64,000 bases of DNA from Ignavibacteria bacterium (GCA_016720835.1 JADKJW010000017.1:1-64000), one strand, 5' to 3'. Positions 46,801-54,146 are shown, counted from the stretch's first letter. Translations and numbers: made by a program. Notes: generated by a model not told the origin, from the sequence alone.

Positions 46801-47558
46801 GCGTCCGCCGCAGCGACCGTGTAGGAAAACGGAATCCGCTCCGCCACCTCGCCGTTCGGACTGGGGATACGGAGCACACCATCCGCGGAAAGGACGGGCA
46901 GCGAACCCGAATACCGGAGCCGAATATCCTCCGCCTTGCCTCCGGGATGCACCACGAAGGAGTACTCGAGTCCGGGACCGGAAGCGGCGTTGACGGGATC
47001 CGTCACGGAAAACACGAGATCGATGCCCGGGTAGAGACCGCGATACGCCACGCTTCCGTAGCTCCGCACCTGGAGAACGCCGTCCACCGGCAGTCCCTCG
47101 AGGTAGTAGTTCGTGACAGCCGCGAACGGCCGCGCCGCATGGACTTCCTGCACGATCGATGCGCCGAGGAATTCCACATCGACACGCGAGACCGACAGGG
47201 AGCCCGACGAGGACCCGCCGACAGGCTGGCCGGTTGCTTCGGACACTCCTCCCGATGCGGGGGCATTTCTCAACCACTCATAGCTGAACCCCGTTCGTCG
47301 CAGTTGCAGGCGGAAGCCGCTCGCGGAGAAGACGTACAGCACATCATGACGCGGGCGCCTTTCCTGATCGAGAATCTGCCCCTTGTTCTCCATGAAACCG
47401 GACTGCAGTGAGAGGCCATTCGAAAGAATACGGACCGACTGTCCGGTACTCCCTTCCGGCTGGTCTTTTGACTGCGGGTGCGCGCACGCGGTTGTCGCAA
47501 GCATTGCGCATGCCGCGAGTGAGACCATGGTGGCGAATCGCCGGAGAAAGAGAAACAT
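40890..47558 (-). CDS. Giant T9SS surface protein with SBBP beta-propeller repeats and about 15 Ig-like modules
   Basis: 2222 residues, ATG 47558. Signal peptide FATMVSLAACAMLATTACA. Residues about 40-260 are a DUF7948-like domain. About 270-730 are eight or so SBBP repeats of roughly 52 residues (WSTYYGGAGEDRATGVGADA, WATYFGGADEERLALLRVVG) that form a propeller. An Ig-like region follows (PDTLCAGSTLNIPF), then about 15 tandem modules of 65-80 residues, each opening with C-x-G-D-S-V and closing with a G-C (LCQGDSVLLYAGAGFASYRW to DSSGCSG), so each has one likely disulphide. A cohesin-like domain (LRLDAARNFSRSGAAYTG) and a T9SS domain (FQISQNRPNPFNAETVIDVD, ending RIMEIVK) finish it. A probable adhesin or stalk-like surface protein; remarkably, no frameshift occurs over 6.7 kb. 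Confidence 0.85.
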   Translation of the reverse strand: MFLFLRRFATMVSLAACAMLATTACAHPQSKDQPEGSTGQSVRILSNGLSLQSGFMENKGQILDQERRPRHDVLYVFSASGFRLQLRRTGFSYEWLRNAPASGGVSEATGQPVGGSSSGSLSVSRVDVEFLGASIVQEVHAARPFAAVTNYYLEGLPVDGVLQVRSYGSVAYRGLYPGIDLVFSVTDPVNAASGPGLEYSFVVHPGGKAEDIRLRYSGSLPVLSADGVLRIPSPNGEVAERIPFSYTVAAADASDVTGALLRTTPIRVPDGARACAAHFAMDGEVLSFAVSGARSGETLVIDPTVQWSTYYGGAGEDRATGVGADASDNVLVTGTTKSAGNIATNGAHQTALAGDADGFVVKLNSSGNRQWATYFGGADEERLALLRVVGMGTIVVNGTTSSTAGIATAGAFQTTPSGGRDGYIVKFNGSGVRQWGTYVGSFDDDDLYGMSMNSGGFIAVCGMTASTFGVASAGAHQTVYGGGAHDGFVSLFTNSGGRVWSTFYGGSGDDVCRGVAFDTTGGIAVTGFTTSASGISYNGQQNTIGGSGDAFVVLLNSLCARQWATYHGGPDDDEGLSIVRGPGGAFYVSGFTLSQSGIATPGAFLPSSPGMLDGFLARYANNGILQWCTYAGGGENDIVYDIAADANGDIFLAGWTESQGGIATPGSHQIMYGGSGDASINKFSSAGSMVWGSYFGGVEAEQGVAVAVDAGNVPTLVGVTASTADISTTGAHQTNYGGGVSDGFIARFFGGASGHSIVTSITPDTLCAGSTLNIPFTAAGQFNLNNEFLAQLSNNFGSFSFPSVIGQISGTGSGVIAATIPPYVVEGSQYRIRIVSTSPAITGTNNGRDIVILALPDTTITITGSIPICAGDSVTLCAGYRPRFSYQWMKGGVPIPGAKGVCYSVRDTGVYSVRILNRLHCPIESRGIRVSLISGPSVTVAPAGPISLCDGETIVLRATATPPSPIQWQRDGFDIPGETNETLTVAAGGVYNAIALGGNGCKGRSDTVLVIVLPKPDASVLPPGPIRLCREDSVKLQAAAGAAAYQWLRDAAEIGGAQSAQYHAKQSGQYQVRVTGANGCIALSRIIVIDLDPLPASIIAPPGPHVICDGEAVQLTAPPGCACLMQWYRDGTALTGETFPTLIARASGNYTLMLSSPSGCKSVSPPVTVTVKPAPPVALSADRREVCIGDSIVLRVTAPASATLIWRRDGADLPAVAGASRVVRESGTYSVTAHDTNGCSAESLPLSVRVIAFPSVTMTMTGSNPLCQGDSITLAVRFESEVLYRWYRNGQVLASDTTERLVVRDAGTYLLIAAHVVGCADTSLPVAITLHPRPSASLSGPGTVCLNARRTYRVAASAGVRIRWTVQGGSAESAIDRDTLAVRWLAAGTGTVRVTVTDTATGCATETRLDVSVGSSLQPVITASRNGVLCQGDSVLLYAGAGFASYRWNTGATTPSIVVRVSGTYSVLVTDSSGCSGTSNPLTVRVNPLPAPVIAASGNTRFCDGDSVSLDAGAYASYRWNSGDTTRVVIVRRTGSFNVLVRDSAGCEGLSQSLDVLVSPKPLPVLSVQGPTSFCEGDSVVLSVQAGFATVRWPDSSAERTLIVKRSGVYAAEVSTGQGCNAVTDTVRITVHPRPVAIITGPSSLCLNSEARFSVAPFPGATYAWNSARGTAVAGIGTNEIRMRWSVVGPDTLSVRVTSADGCGADALFPIEVSTRLRPALSPAGRITLCPGDSVRISAQAGYASYLWTTGDSGVSILVSSTGRYAVHVRDATGCEGWSDTVDVRVTQAVPPVITLGGNAQFCEGDSVELDAGPAYRSYLWSNGWTGRRQHARSSGTYSVTVVDSNGCTAASQPVSLSVTPRPRPSVRASGPLEFCEGDSVVLSIPERYVRIRWNTGGTDPVFTVKSGGVYFAAVDSANGCSAETVPVAVIVHARPPRPAIVMTGDSLFAPAADAYRWFRNDTLLAGAEAVLLPDPADGSYTVEVANQYGCVSRSLPFVVSRSVMSSVLSIPLIEAAPGDRISIPLRLDAARNFSRSGAAYTGTIAFDANLFHPIGRQFRDSAGVRFVDIAGGDASVSDSLALITGMVMLGDSRSTSLRVTRFTWGDSRIAVSAVAGELRVLVCEEGGSRLFDGTARFQISQNRPNPFNAETVIDVDLIEDGWTEIRVTDQLGRTVGVLHSGSMRAGRHSIRFHGGHLPSGVYFCTVSTPTARAFRIMEIVK

Positions 47559-47660
47559 GATGTGCGTACGGTGAGTGGCGGTCGAAGGTCGCCCGGTGCA
47601 TGTCCGGGAAATTATCCTGGTAATTTTAAAGGAAAAAGATCACGAAGTCAAAGGAGCAGA

Positions 47661-47694
47661 AAAAACGCCCCGCGCCGGAATGCGGCGCGGGGCG
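47661..47694 (-). terminator. Intrinsic terminator of gltA
   Basis: 12-bp GC-rich stem (47666-47677 with 47683-47694), loop GAATG; on the minus strand it is followed by TTTTTT, 22 bp after the gltA stop. Confidence 0.92.
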
Positions 47695-47715
47695 CGAGAA
47701 TTGTCATGCGTGAGA

Positions 47716-48993
47716 TCAGGCGGTGACGGCTTTCTTGAACGCGCCGGTCGGCAGCGACTTGGGACGCGTGATCGGATACGCCATCGCGCGATTGACGACG
47801 GCCTGCGACGTGATCCCGAGCGCGCGGCTGACGCTGAACAGCACGGTGTAGTAATCGAATTCCGTGAGGCCGTAATGATACAGGAGCGCTCCGGAGCCGG
47901 CATCGACGTTCGGCCACGGATCCTTGATTTTCTGCACCTGCTTGAGCACTTCCGGCACGGTATCGAAGACGTTCGACACGATCTGGAAGATCGGATCATC
48001 GGCGCAGTACTGCTTCCCGAATGCAAGGAAGGCGTCGAAGCGCGGATCCGTGATGCGGAGCACCGCATGGCCGTAGCCCGGGACAACCTTTCCGGACTCG
48101 AGCGTCTTCCACGCAAATTCCTCGAGTTCCTTGTTCGTCGGTACGTGCCCGAACATCTCGTGCGTTTCGAGCACCCACTTGAGGCACTCCTGATTGGCGA
48201 GGCCGTGCAGCGGACCCGCGAGTCCGTTGAGTCCCGCGGAGAGCGAGTAGTAGAGATCGGACAGGGCAGAGTTGACCGTCGCCGCCGAGAAGGCGCTGAC
48301 GTTGCCGCTCTCGTGATCGCTGTGCAACACGAGGTAGAGCTGCATGAGCTTGGTGAATTCGCCGTTCGGATCGCCCAGGCCCAGCATCTGCACGTACCCC
48401 TGGCCCCAGTCGGCGCCGGCGGCCGCCTCGATGCGCGGACCCTTGTTGAAGCGCATGCGGTAGATGCCCGCCGCGATGTTCGGGAGTTTCGCGACGATGT
48501 TCAGCGCATCGTCGAGCGTCGCCTTCCAGTACTCGTCCTTGGTCATGCCCTCGTTGTAGCGGCGCGCGAACACCGATTCCTTCTGCATGATCAGGATGGC
48601 GGTGTTGAACATGGCCATCGGATGCGAGTCCGCCGGCATGGCGCTCATCACCGACCACACATACTCCGGCACGGCGGAGCGCGCGCGCAGTTCCTGCTGC
48701 AGCTCGGCGAGTTCCGCCGCGTTCGGCAGTTCCCCGCACAGGAGCAGCCAGTAGATTTCCTCCGGCAGCTTGCCGGTGAGTTCTTTCAGCTCGATGCCGC
48801 GGATGATCAGCCCTTTGTCGGGCGGCACTTCGGAGGTGTCGCAGACGAGGCTCTTCACGCCGCGCATGCCGCCGTACGCCTGCGCGAGCGTCACTTGCGA
48901 GACGACCTTGTCGCCGTGCTCTTTCACGAGTGTTTTGATCTCGTCGCGCGCAGCCGCGTACACGCTGCCAAGTTTGTCGGTGAGGAGGGACAT
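47716..48993 (-). CDS. gltA: Citrate synthase, eukaryotic-like type
   Basis: 425 residues from ATG 48993 (MSLLTDKLGSVYAAARDEIK); the open frame extends further upstream but only this start begins the conserved protein. It condenses oxaloacetate and acetyl-CoA. The N-terminal VTLAQAYGGMRGVKSLVCDT and GLIIRGIELKELTG place it with the mitochondrial-like branch rather than the E. coli type. Active site: VLHSDHESGNVSAFSA (His), VPGYGHAVLRITDPRFDAFL (His), and DAGSGALLYHYGL close to the catalytic Asp region WPNVDAG. It has its own terminator, and TATACT about 27 bp before the start may be its -10. Confidence 0.95.
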   Translation of the reverse strand: MSLLTDKLGSVYAAARDEIKTLVKEHGDKVVSQVTLAQAYGGMRGVKSLVCDTSEVPPDKGLIIRGIELKELTGKLPEEIYWLLLCGELPNAAELAELQQELRARSAVPEYVWSVMSAMPADSHPMAMFNTAILIMQKESVFARRYNEGMTKDEYWKATLDDALNIVAKLPNIAAGIYRMRFNKGPRIEAAAGADWGQGYVQMLGLGDPNGEFTKLMQLYLVLHSDHESGNVSAFSAATVNSALSDLYYSLSAGLNGLAGPLHGLANQECLKWVLETHEMFGHVPTNKELEEFAWKTLESGKVVPGYGHAVLRITDPRFDAFLAFGKQYCADDPIFQIVSNVFDTVPEVLKQVQKIKDPWPNVDAGSGALLYHYGLTEFDYYTVLFSVSRALGITSQAVVNRAMAYPITRPKSLPTGAFKKAVTA

Positions 48994-49115
48994 GTCAGGT
49001 ACCTTTTGATGTGGAGATGAGTATAAAGAAGAAGGACAAATGCGATGCAAAAGGTACTCATTGGATGCTCGAAAATCAATCCGCTTTATCTCAATTCGCG
49101 TCACTCCGATCTGCA

Positions 49116-49143
49116 TTGAGCTCCCGATTTCTTTGGCTATATT
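49116..49143 (+). promoter_or_regulatory. Promoter of the Nudix-mutY-ogg genes
   Basis: TTGAGC (49116-49121), 16-bp spacer, TATATT (49138-49143), about 100 bp before the Nudix start and divergent from gltA. Confidence 0.6.
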
Positions 49144-49241
49144 ACCCTTCATCATTTCCTGCGATCCGGGGAGCATCTGCCTGATGACGGGCATCAGGCC
49201 CCGGCGGATCGGTTCACTCCACCAACCGCATGTGAGTCGCG

Positions 49242-49637
49242 ATGTACGGAGAATCAGAAGCATCGGTGCGCGTCGCGGCGGGCATCATAAAAAAAGACGG
49301 TCTCGTCCTGATCTGCCAGCGCGGCATCAACCACCGCTACGGGTTGAAGTGGGAGTTTCCAGGTGGCAAGCTCTACCCGGGCGAAACGCTCGCGGAATGC
49401 CTCACCCGCGAGCTCTCCGAGGAACTGGACATCGAACCGGTGACATACAAGGAACTGAAGACGCTGCAGGCCGATTATTCCGACGGCGGCAAGTTCCTCC
49501 TGACCTTCTTTCTGGTGAGCGAATTCTCCGGCGAATTGACGAACAAGGTCTTCGAGCGGATCGAATGGGTGTCCCCCTCGCGGCTGCACGAGTACGATCT
49601 GCTCGAGGGATCCCTTCCCATTCTTCAGTACCTCTGA
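49242..49637 (+). CDS. mutT: Nudix hydrolase, MutT-like
   Basis: 131 residues, ATG 49242, length typical of MutT. The complete Nudix box is present at about residues 45-67: GGKLYPGETLAECLTRELSE followed by ELDIE, fitting G-x5-E-x7-R-E-x2-E-E. The opening VAAGIIKKDGLVLICQRGIN and WEFPGGK also match MutT, which removes 8-oxo-dGTP from the nucleotide pool. The two genes after it are MutY and an Ogg2-like glycosylase, which strongly supports the oxidised-guanine role over other Nudix substrates. Substrate is still inferred. Confidence 0.85.
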   Translation: MYGESEASVRVAAGIIKKDGLVLICQRGINHRYGLKWEFPGGKLYPGETLAECLTRELSEELDIEPVTYKELKTLQADYSDGGKFLLTFFLVSEFSGELTNKVFERIEWVSPSRLHEYDLLEGSLPILQYL

Positions 49638-49656
49638 CCGGTTCCGCGGCGGAGCA

Positions 49657-50604
49657 GTGAAACGCCGGCACGCCGAACCCGGGAACCGCGCGGAGGTGCA
49701 TCGCGCCGTCCTGCGATGGTATCACCGCCACGGGCGATCACTGCCGTGGAGAGACACCCGCGATCCGTACCGCATTCTCGTCAGCGAGGTGATGCTGCAA
49801 CAGACGCAGGCGGACCGCGTCGCGCTGAAGTACGCCGCATGGCTGCGCGCCTTCCCCACCGTGCGCGCCCTGGCGCGCGCGACGACCCGCGACGTGCTCC
49901 TCGCATGGGCCGGTCTCGGCTACAACCGCCGCGCGCTGCACCTCCACGCCGCCGCGCTGCGCATCGTTGAAGCGCACAGCGGCCGCGTCCCCTCACACGG
50001 TGAGGCCCTCCGAGCGCTCCCCGGCATCGGGCGCTACAGCGCGGCAGCCGTCGCGGTCTTCGCGTTCGAGAAGCGCGAACCCGTCGTGGACGTCAACATC
50101 CGCCGCATCCTCTCGCGCATCAGCGAGCCGCGCACATCGTCCGGGGACGTCGTCGCCGAGGCCGACGCCTGGGCGCTCGCCGAACGCATGCTGCCGCCTC
50201 GCGCGTACAGGGACTGGAATCAGGCGCTCATGGACCTCGGCGCATTGTTCTGCACGGCGCGCGCGCCGCGCTGCGCCGCGTGTCCGTTGCACCGCTGCTG
50301 CGCGTCGGCATTCTCGATCGAGCCCGGGACAGCAAGGAAACCGCCGTCTCCCGCCCCGATCCCGCGGCGCATCCATCGCGGCCGCGTGATCGCCTTCCTC
50401 CGCGCGCAACCGGGCCATCGCGCGACCCTGCGCGGCGTCTCCCTCGCGCTGCCCGGCACGCCCGCCGCTTCGGATCACGCATGGCTGATGGACGTGCTTG
50501 TCTCGTTGCAGAAGGACGGATTGATCGAAGCCTGGAGCGGCAGGAAGCGCATCACCCTCCCGGTCGGCGCGCAGGCTCGCGTCCGCATCGCCCTGCCCGG
50601 GTGA
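49657..50604 (+). CDS. mutY: A/G-specific adenine glycosylase
   Basis: 315 residues, GTG 49657 behind GGAG. It removes adenine mispaired with 8-oxoguanine. Features: LPWRDTRDPYRILVSEVMLQ QTQ region with catalytic Glu, helix-hairpin-helix ALRALPGIGRYSAAAVAVFA, catalytic Asp in VVDVNIRRILSRI, and the 4Fe-4S cluster cysteines in FCTARAPRCAACPLHRCC. The usual C-terminal Nudix-like 8-oxoG recognition domain is not evident. Instead about 95 residues resemble a winged helix (RVIAFLRAQPGHRATLRG, DVLVSLQKDGLIEAWSGRK). It follows the Nudix gene by 19 bp and precedes the Ogg2-like gene by 3 bp. Confidence 0.92.
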   Translation: MKRRHAEPGNRAEVHRAVLRWYHRHGRSLPWRDTRDPYRILVSEVMLQQTQADRVALKYAAWLRAFPTVRALARATTRDVLLAWAGLGYNRRALHLHAAALRIVEAHSGRVPSHGEALRALPGIGRYSAAAVAVFAFEKREPVVDVNIRRILSRISEPRTSSGDVVAEADAWALAERMLPPRAYRDWNQALMDLGALFCTARAPRCAACPLHRCCASAFSIEPGTARKPPSPAPIPRRIHRGRVIAFLRAQPGHRATLRGVSLALPGTPAASDHAWLMDVLVSLQKDGLIEAWSGRKRITLPVGAQARVRIALPG

Positions 50605-50607
50605 CGC

Positions 50608-51237
50608 ATGCGATCCGCCGACAGAAACGAACTTCTCGCGCTGCACGCGGAGAGCGCGGAGAAGATCCGGACACGTCTGTCCGAATTTCGCCGGGTGCCC
50701 CCCTCGCGACATTTCTACGAGCTGTGTTTCTGCCTGATGACGCCGCAATCGAGCGCGGCGCAATGCGCGCTGGTCGCGGCCGAGCTGGAGCGGCGGCGCT
50801 TTCAGCGCGCGCCCTTCGATCCGGAGCAGCTCCTGCGCGCATTCGAAGGCGGATACGTCCGCTTCCACCGCACGAAGGCACGCCGTCTTCTCGCCGCGCG
50901 CGAGAGTTTCCCCGACGTCGCGGATCTTCTCACGAGCGACGAGCACGAGAAGGACATCCGCGAAGCCCTTGTCGCGCGCATCAACGGTCTCGGCTACAAG
51001 GAGGCGAGCCACTTTCTCCGCAACATCGGGAAAACACGCGTCACCATCATCGACCGCCATATCATCCGAAATTTCATCCGCCTCGACCTTCTCGACGCAT
51101 GGCCCGCGAGCATCTCGCGCGCGCGATACCTCGCCCTGGAGGCGCTGTTCGAGGACACCGCCGCGGCGCTCGGCATGCCGCCGGACGAGCTGGACCTCCT
51201 GTTGTGGAGCAGGGAAACCGGCTTTATCTTGAAGTAA
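50608..51237 (+). CDS. ogg: 8-oxoguanine DNA glycosylase/AP lyase, Ogg2 (archaeal-type) family
   Basis: 209 residues, ATG 50608, 3 bp after mutY. A stand-alone HhH-GPD protein of the Ogg2 type: FYELCFCLMTPQSSAAQCAL, GYVRFHRTKARRLLAARESF, and the active site INGLGYKEASHFLRNIG with the catalytic Lys, followed by TIIDRHIIRNFIRLDLL with the Asp. It ends ETGFILK, and the final lysine is typical of Ogg2, where it helps recognise the damaged base. It would excise 8-oxoG opposite C and cut the strand. This family is mainly archaeal and thermophilic; its presence in place of MutM is noteworthy. Confidence 0.88.
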   Translation: MRSADRNELLALHAESAEKIRTRLSEFRRVPPSRHFYELCFCLMTPQSSAAQCALVAAELERRRFQRAPFDPEQLLRAFEGGYVRFHRTKARRLLAARESFPDVADLLTSDEHEKDIREALVARINGLGYKEASHFLRNIGKTRVTIIDRHIIRNFIRLDLLDAWPASISRARYLALEALFEDTAAALGMPPDELDLLLWSRETGFILK

Positions 51238-51262
51238 CTTCCCTTCTCAACCGGACACGCAC

Positions 51263-52082
51263 GTGAACCCGCAGACAACGCAGGAAACACCCGATACGCA
51301 CCGCACCCCGGCTCTCGAGCTCGAAGGAGTGCGCTTTCGCTACGGCGTGACGGATGTGCTGCGCGATGTCACCCTGCGCATCATGCCCGGCGAGTTTGTC
51401 TGCTTCGTCGGACCCAACGGCGCGGGCAAGACGACGCTGCTCCGCGTCATGACCCATTTTCTGACCCCCGCGAGCGGCCATGCGCGCATCTTCGGACGAG
51501 GCGCCGCCGCATTGTCCGCGAAGGAACGCGCGCACGGTGGCGCTGGTGCCGCAGTCGGAGGACATGCTCTTTCCGCTCAGCGTGCGCGCGATGGTGCTGA
51601 TGGGCCGTTACCCGCATGTGTCGGGCTTCGGTTTCGAGAGCCCGGAGGATTACGACAAGGTGGATCAGGCGATCAGGCGCGCGGGGCTCGACGGCTTCGC
51701 CTCGCGTCCGGTGACCGCGCTCTCCGGCGGCGAGCAGCACCGCGTCACGATCGCGCGCGCGCTGGCGCAGGACACGCCCGTGCTGCTGCTCGACGAGCCC
51801 AACGCGCATCTCGACATCCGGCATCAGATGGACCTCTTCGAACTCCTCCACAGGCTGAACCGCGAACAGGACCGCACCATCGTCTGCGTCACCCACGACC
51901 TCAATCTCGCCGCACAGTACGCCTCGCGTGTCGGCGTTCTCGCGCGCGGCAGCATCGTCGCCTTCGGCGAGCCGGGATCGGTCCTCACGCGGGACGCCAT
52001 TGCGGAGCATTTCGGTGTCCGGATGACGGTGTCGCTCGACGCCGTCAACGGGAGAACATCCATCGTCGCCGTGCGATCCTGA
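51263..52082 (+). CDS. ABC transporter ATP-binding protein, iron/B12 (FecE/BtuD) type (one frameshift)
   Basis: GTG 51263. Walker A GPNGAGKTTLLRVM is in the first frame, which runs to about 51525. The second frame carries the Q-loop (VALVPQSEDMLFPLSVRAMV), signature ALSGGEQHRVTIARALAQD, Walker B VLLLDEPNAHLDIRHQ and H-loop VCVTHDLNLA. One base missing near 51520-51530 restores SAKERARTVALVPQSEDM; repaired length about 273 residues. The pattern 'R.MVLMGRYPH..GFGFES..D' belongs to ATPases of ferric siderophore, haem and cobalamin importers. No permease or binding protein is in the window, so it is an orphan here. Confidence 0.8.
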
Positions 52083-52178
52083 GGAGAGGCTTTCATACGA
52101 GGCTGCCGCGGCGTATTTTATGCATCCGCACCGCCGCGCCCGTTCCCCGACAACGACGGCGGTGTTTCATCAGAAGCA

Positions 52179-52673
52179 ATGATTGCCGCAATACCCACAT
52201 CCATGGACTCCAACGACCCGGTCATAACACGACGTGATGTTCGCGAACGAGCCATGCAGGTCTTGTACGCCTACGAGATCTCCCGCGAGCCGATCGAGAT
52301 GCTCGTCGAATCGATCGCGGGCGAGGACATCGACCGTGAACCGGAGACCTTCTCGTTTGCGCAGCGTCTCGTGTACACGGTGCTGAACCACCGGCACGAA
52401 GCCGACCCGATGATCAAGAAACACGCGCGCAACTGGGATTTCGAGCGCATCGCCGCCATCGACAAAATTCTCCTGCGCATGGGCATTTGCGAATTCCTGT
52501 ACTTCGGCGATGTCCCCGTCAAGGTGACGATCAACGAGTACGTCGAGATCGCGAAGAAATTCAGCACCGAGAACAGTGGAAAGTTCATCAACGGTCTGCT
52601 CGATGCCGCCCTCGCCGAACTGCGCGCGCAGAACCTGGTCACCAAGACCGGCCGCGGTCTCATCGAACTCTAG
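52179..52673 (+). CDS. nusB: Transcription antitermination factor NusB
   Basis: 164 residues from ATG 52179; a second ATG at 52203 (MDSNDPVITRRDVRERAMQV) is equally possible and nearer the usual start. An all-helical NusB fold: RRDVRERAMQVLYAYEIS, HARNWDFERIAAIDKILLRM, and the strongly conserved VTINEYVEIAKKFSTENSG followed by KFINGLLDAAL. It binds boxA RNA with NusE (S10) in rRNA antitermination. It may be co-transcribed with the downstream UMF1 transporter (29 bp gap). Confidence 0.95.
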   Translation: MIAAIPTSMDSNDPVITRRDVRERAMQVLYAYEISREPIEMLVESIAGEDIDREPETFSFAQRLVYTVLNHRHEADPMIKKHARNWDFERIAAIDKILLRMGICEFLYFGDVPVKVTINEYVEIAKKFSTENSGKFINGLLDAALAELRAQNLVTKTGRGLIEL

Positions 52674-52702
52674 TCCGGCCCGCTCACACCGGTTCATCCG
52701 CC

Positions 52703-54043
52703 GTGGCGCACCGCAGACAGATTCCGGACTCCCTGCGTCGCCAGCGCTTCGGCTGGTACATGTATGACTGGGCCAACTCGGCCTTTGCGGTCACCATCCT
52801 CGCGGCGTTGTTCGGACCGTACCTCGACCGCGTTGTCGTTCCCGCAGGCGGCTGGACGCCGCCGGTACCGGGCATGGGTGCACTGAGTTCCACGTCGCTG
52901 TACGGGTACACGCTCGGACTGTCCGCGCTCTTCGTGCTTCTCAGTTCCCCCGTCCTCGGCGCCATCGCGGACAGCGGGCACACGAAGAAGCGCTTCCTCA
53001 TGTTCTTCTGCGGACTGGGCAGCTCGGCCACCGTGCTGTTCTTCTTCGTCGGTCCCGGCGACGTTGGCCTCGCGCTCGCGTTGTTCTTCGTCGCGAATTT
53101 CTGCTTCGTTTCCGCGAATGTATTCTACGACGCCTTTCTGCCGCATCTGGCGACACCGGACGAGCAGGACGACGTGTCCGGCAGGGGCTACGCCTACGGC
53201 TACGCGGGCGGCGGGCTGCTCTTCATTTTGCATCTCCTGCTCGTACAGTTCCACGCGCAACTCGGCATTGCGGACACGGGACTCGCGATACGCATCGCGC
53301 TGTCGAGCGTCGGGCTGTGGTGGGGAGGTTTCGCGCTCGTCTCCTTCCGGCGGCTTGTGGAGATTCGCGTCAAGGCTCCGTCGCGTTCCCCGCTCGCGCT
53401 GGCTCGGGAGGGCTTCCGCCGCGTGCTCCAAACTTCGCGGCTGGCGGGGTCGCTCCGGCAGCTGCTGCTGTTCCTGCTCGCATTCATGATCTACAACGAC
53501 GGCATACAGACCGTGATCGCCATGGCGACGATATACGGCAGCGAGGAGTTGGGTTTCGACACGCTGACGCTCATGGGCTGTCTGCTGATGGTGCAGATCG
53601 TCGGTATCGCGGGCTCGCGGCTCTTCGCGCGCATCGCCGCGCGCATCGGCACGAAACGCGCCGTGCTGTTGTCGCTTGTCATATGGACGGGAGTGGTGGT
53701 GTTCGGCTATGTGATGACGCAGCCGTACGAATTCTGGATACTCGGCGGTATCGTGGGTCTCGTCCTCGGCGGCAGTCAGGCGCTGTCGCGCTCGATGTAC
53801 AGCAGGATCATTCCGGCAGCCGCGTCGGCGGAGTTCTTCGGGTTCTTTTCCGTGTTCGAGAAATTCAGCGCCATCTGGGGACCCCTCGTCTTCGCGATCC
53901 TCCGTCAGACGACTGGAAGTTCGCGCCTCTCCATCCTCGCGCTCGTCGTCTTCTTCATCGTCGGCGGCGCTCTCCTGTCCTTCGTCAATCTCGAACGCGC
54001 CCAGCGCGACTCCGAACAGATGGGCAAGACCCTTGCTCTCTGA
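52703..54043 (+). CDS. UMF1-family MFS transporter (Atg22-like)
   Basis: 446 residues with GTG 52703 as start, the first codon that gives the conserved N-terminus (LRRQRFGWYMYDWANSAFAV). YDWANSAF is the hallmark of UMF1/Atg22-like permeases. About 12 membrane helices follow, with the family's long charged loop LVEIRVKAPSRSPLALAREG in the middle and GGSQALSRSMYSRIIPAAAS plus FFGFFSVFEKFSAIWGPLVF later. In yeast the relative Atg22 exports amino acids from the vacuole; the bacterial substrate is unknown. Confidence 0.88.
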   Translation: MAHRRQIPDSLRRQRFGWYMYDWANSAFAVTILAALFGPYLDRVVVPAGGWTPPVPGMGALSSTSLYGYTLGLSALFVLLSSPVLGAIADSGHTKKRFLMFFCGLGSSATVLFFFVGPGDVGLALALFFVANFCFVSANVFYDAFLPHLATPDEQDDVSGRGYAYGYAGGGLLFILHLLLVQFHAQLGIADTGLAIRIALSSVGLWWGGFALVSFRRLVEIRVKAPSRSPLALAREGFRRVLQTSRLAGSLRQLLLFLLAFMIYNDGIQTVIAMATIYGSEELGFDTLTLMGCLLMVQIVGIAGSRLFARIAARIGTKRAVLLSLVIWTGVVVFGYVMTQPYEFWILGGIVGLVLGGSQALSRSMYSRIIPAAASAEFFGFFSVFEKFSAIWGPLVFAILRQTTGSSRLSILALVVFFIVGGALLSFVNLERAQRDSEQMGKTLAL

Positions 54044-54067
54044 CAGCGACTACCGGTTTTTCCCAGT

Positions 54068-54095
54068 CCTCCCCACTCCCTCCTCCCCACTCCCT
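54068..54095. repeat. CCTCCCCACTCCCT tandem repeat
   Basis: Two exact 14-bp copies (54068-54081, 54082-54095) inside a pyrimidine-only stretch from 54062 to 54106, just before the tRNA-Pro promoter. Confidence 0.75.
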
Positions 54096-54108
54096 CCTCC
54101 CTCCTCAA

Positions 54109-54137
54109 TTGTATCCCTCCCCGAAACTCCGTATCTT
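54109..54137 (+). promoter_or_regulatory. Promoter of tRNA-Pro
   Basis: TTGTAT (54109-54114), 17 bp, TATCTT (54132-54137), 9 bp before the tRNA. Confidence 0.8.
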
Positions 54138-54146
54138 GTGAAACTT

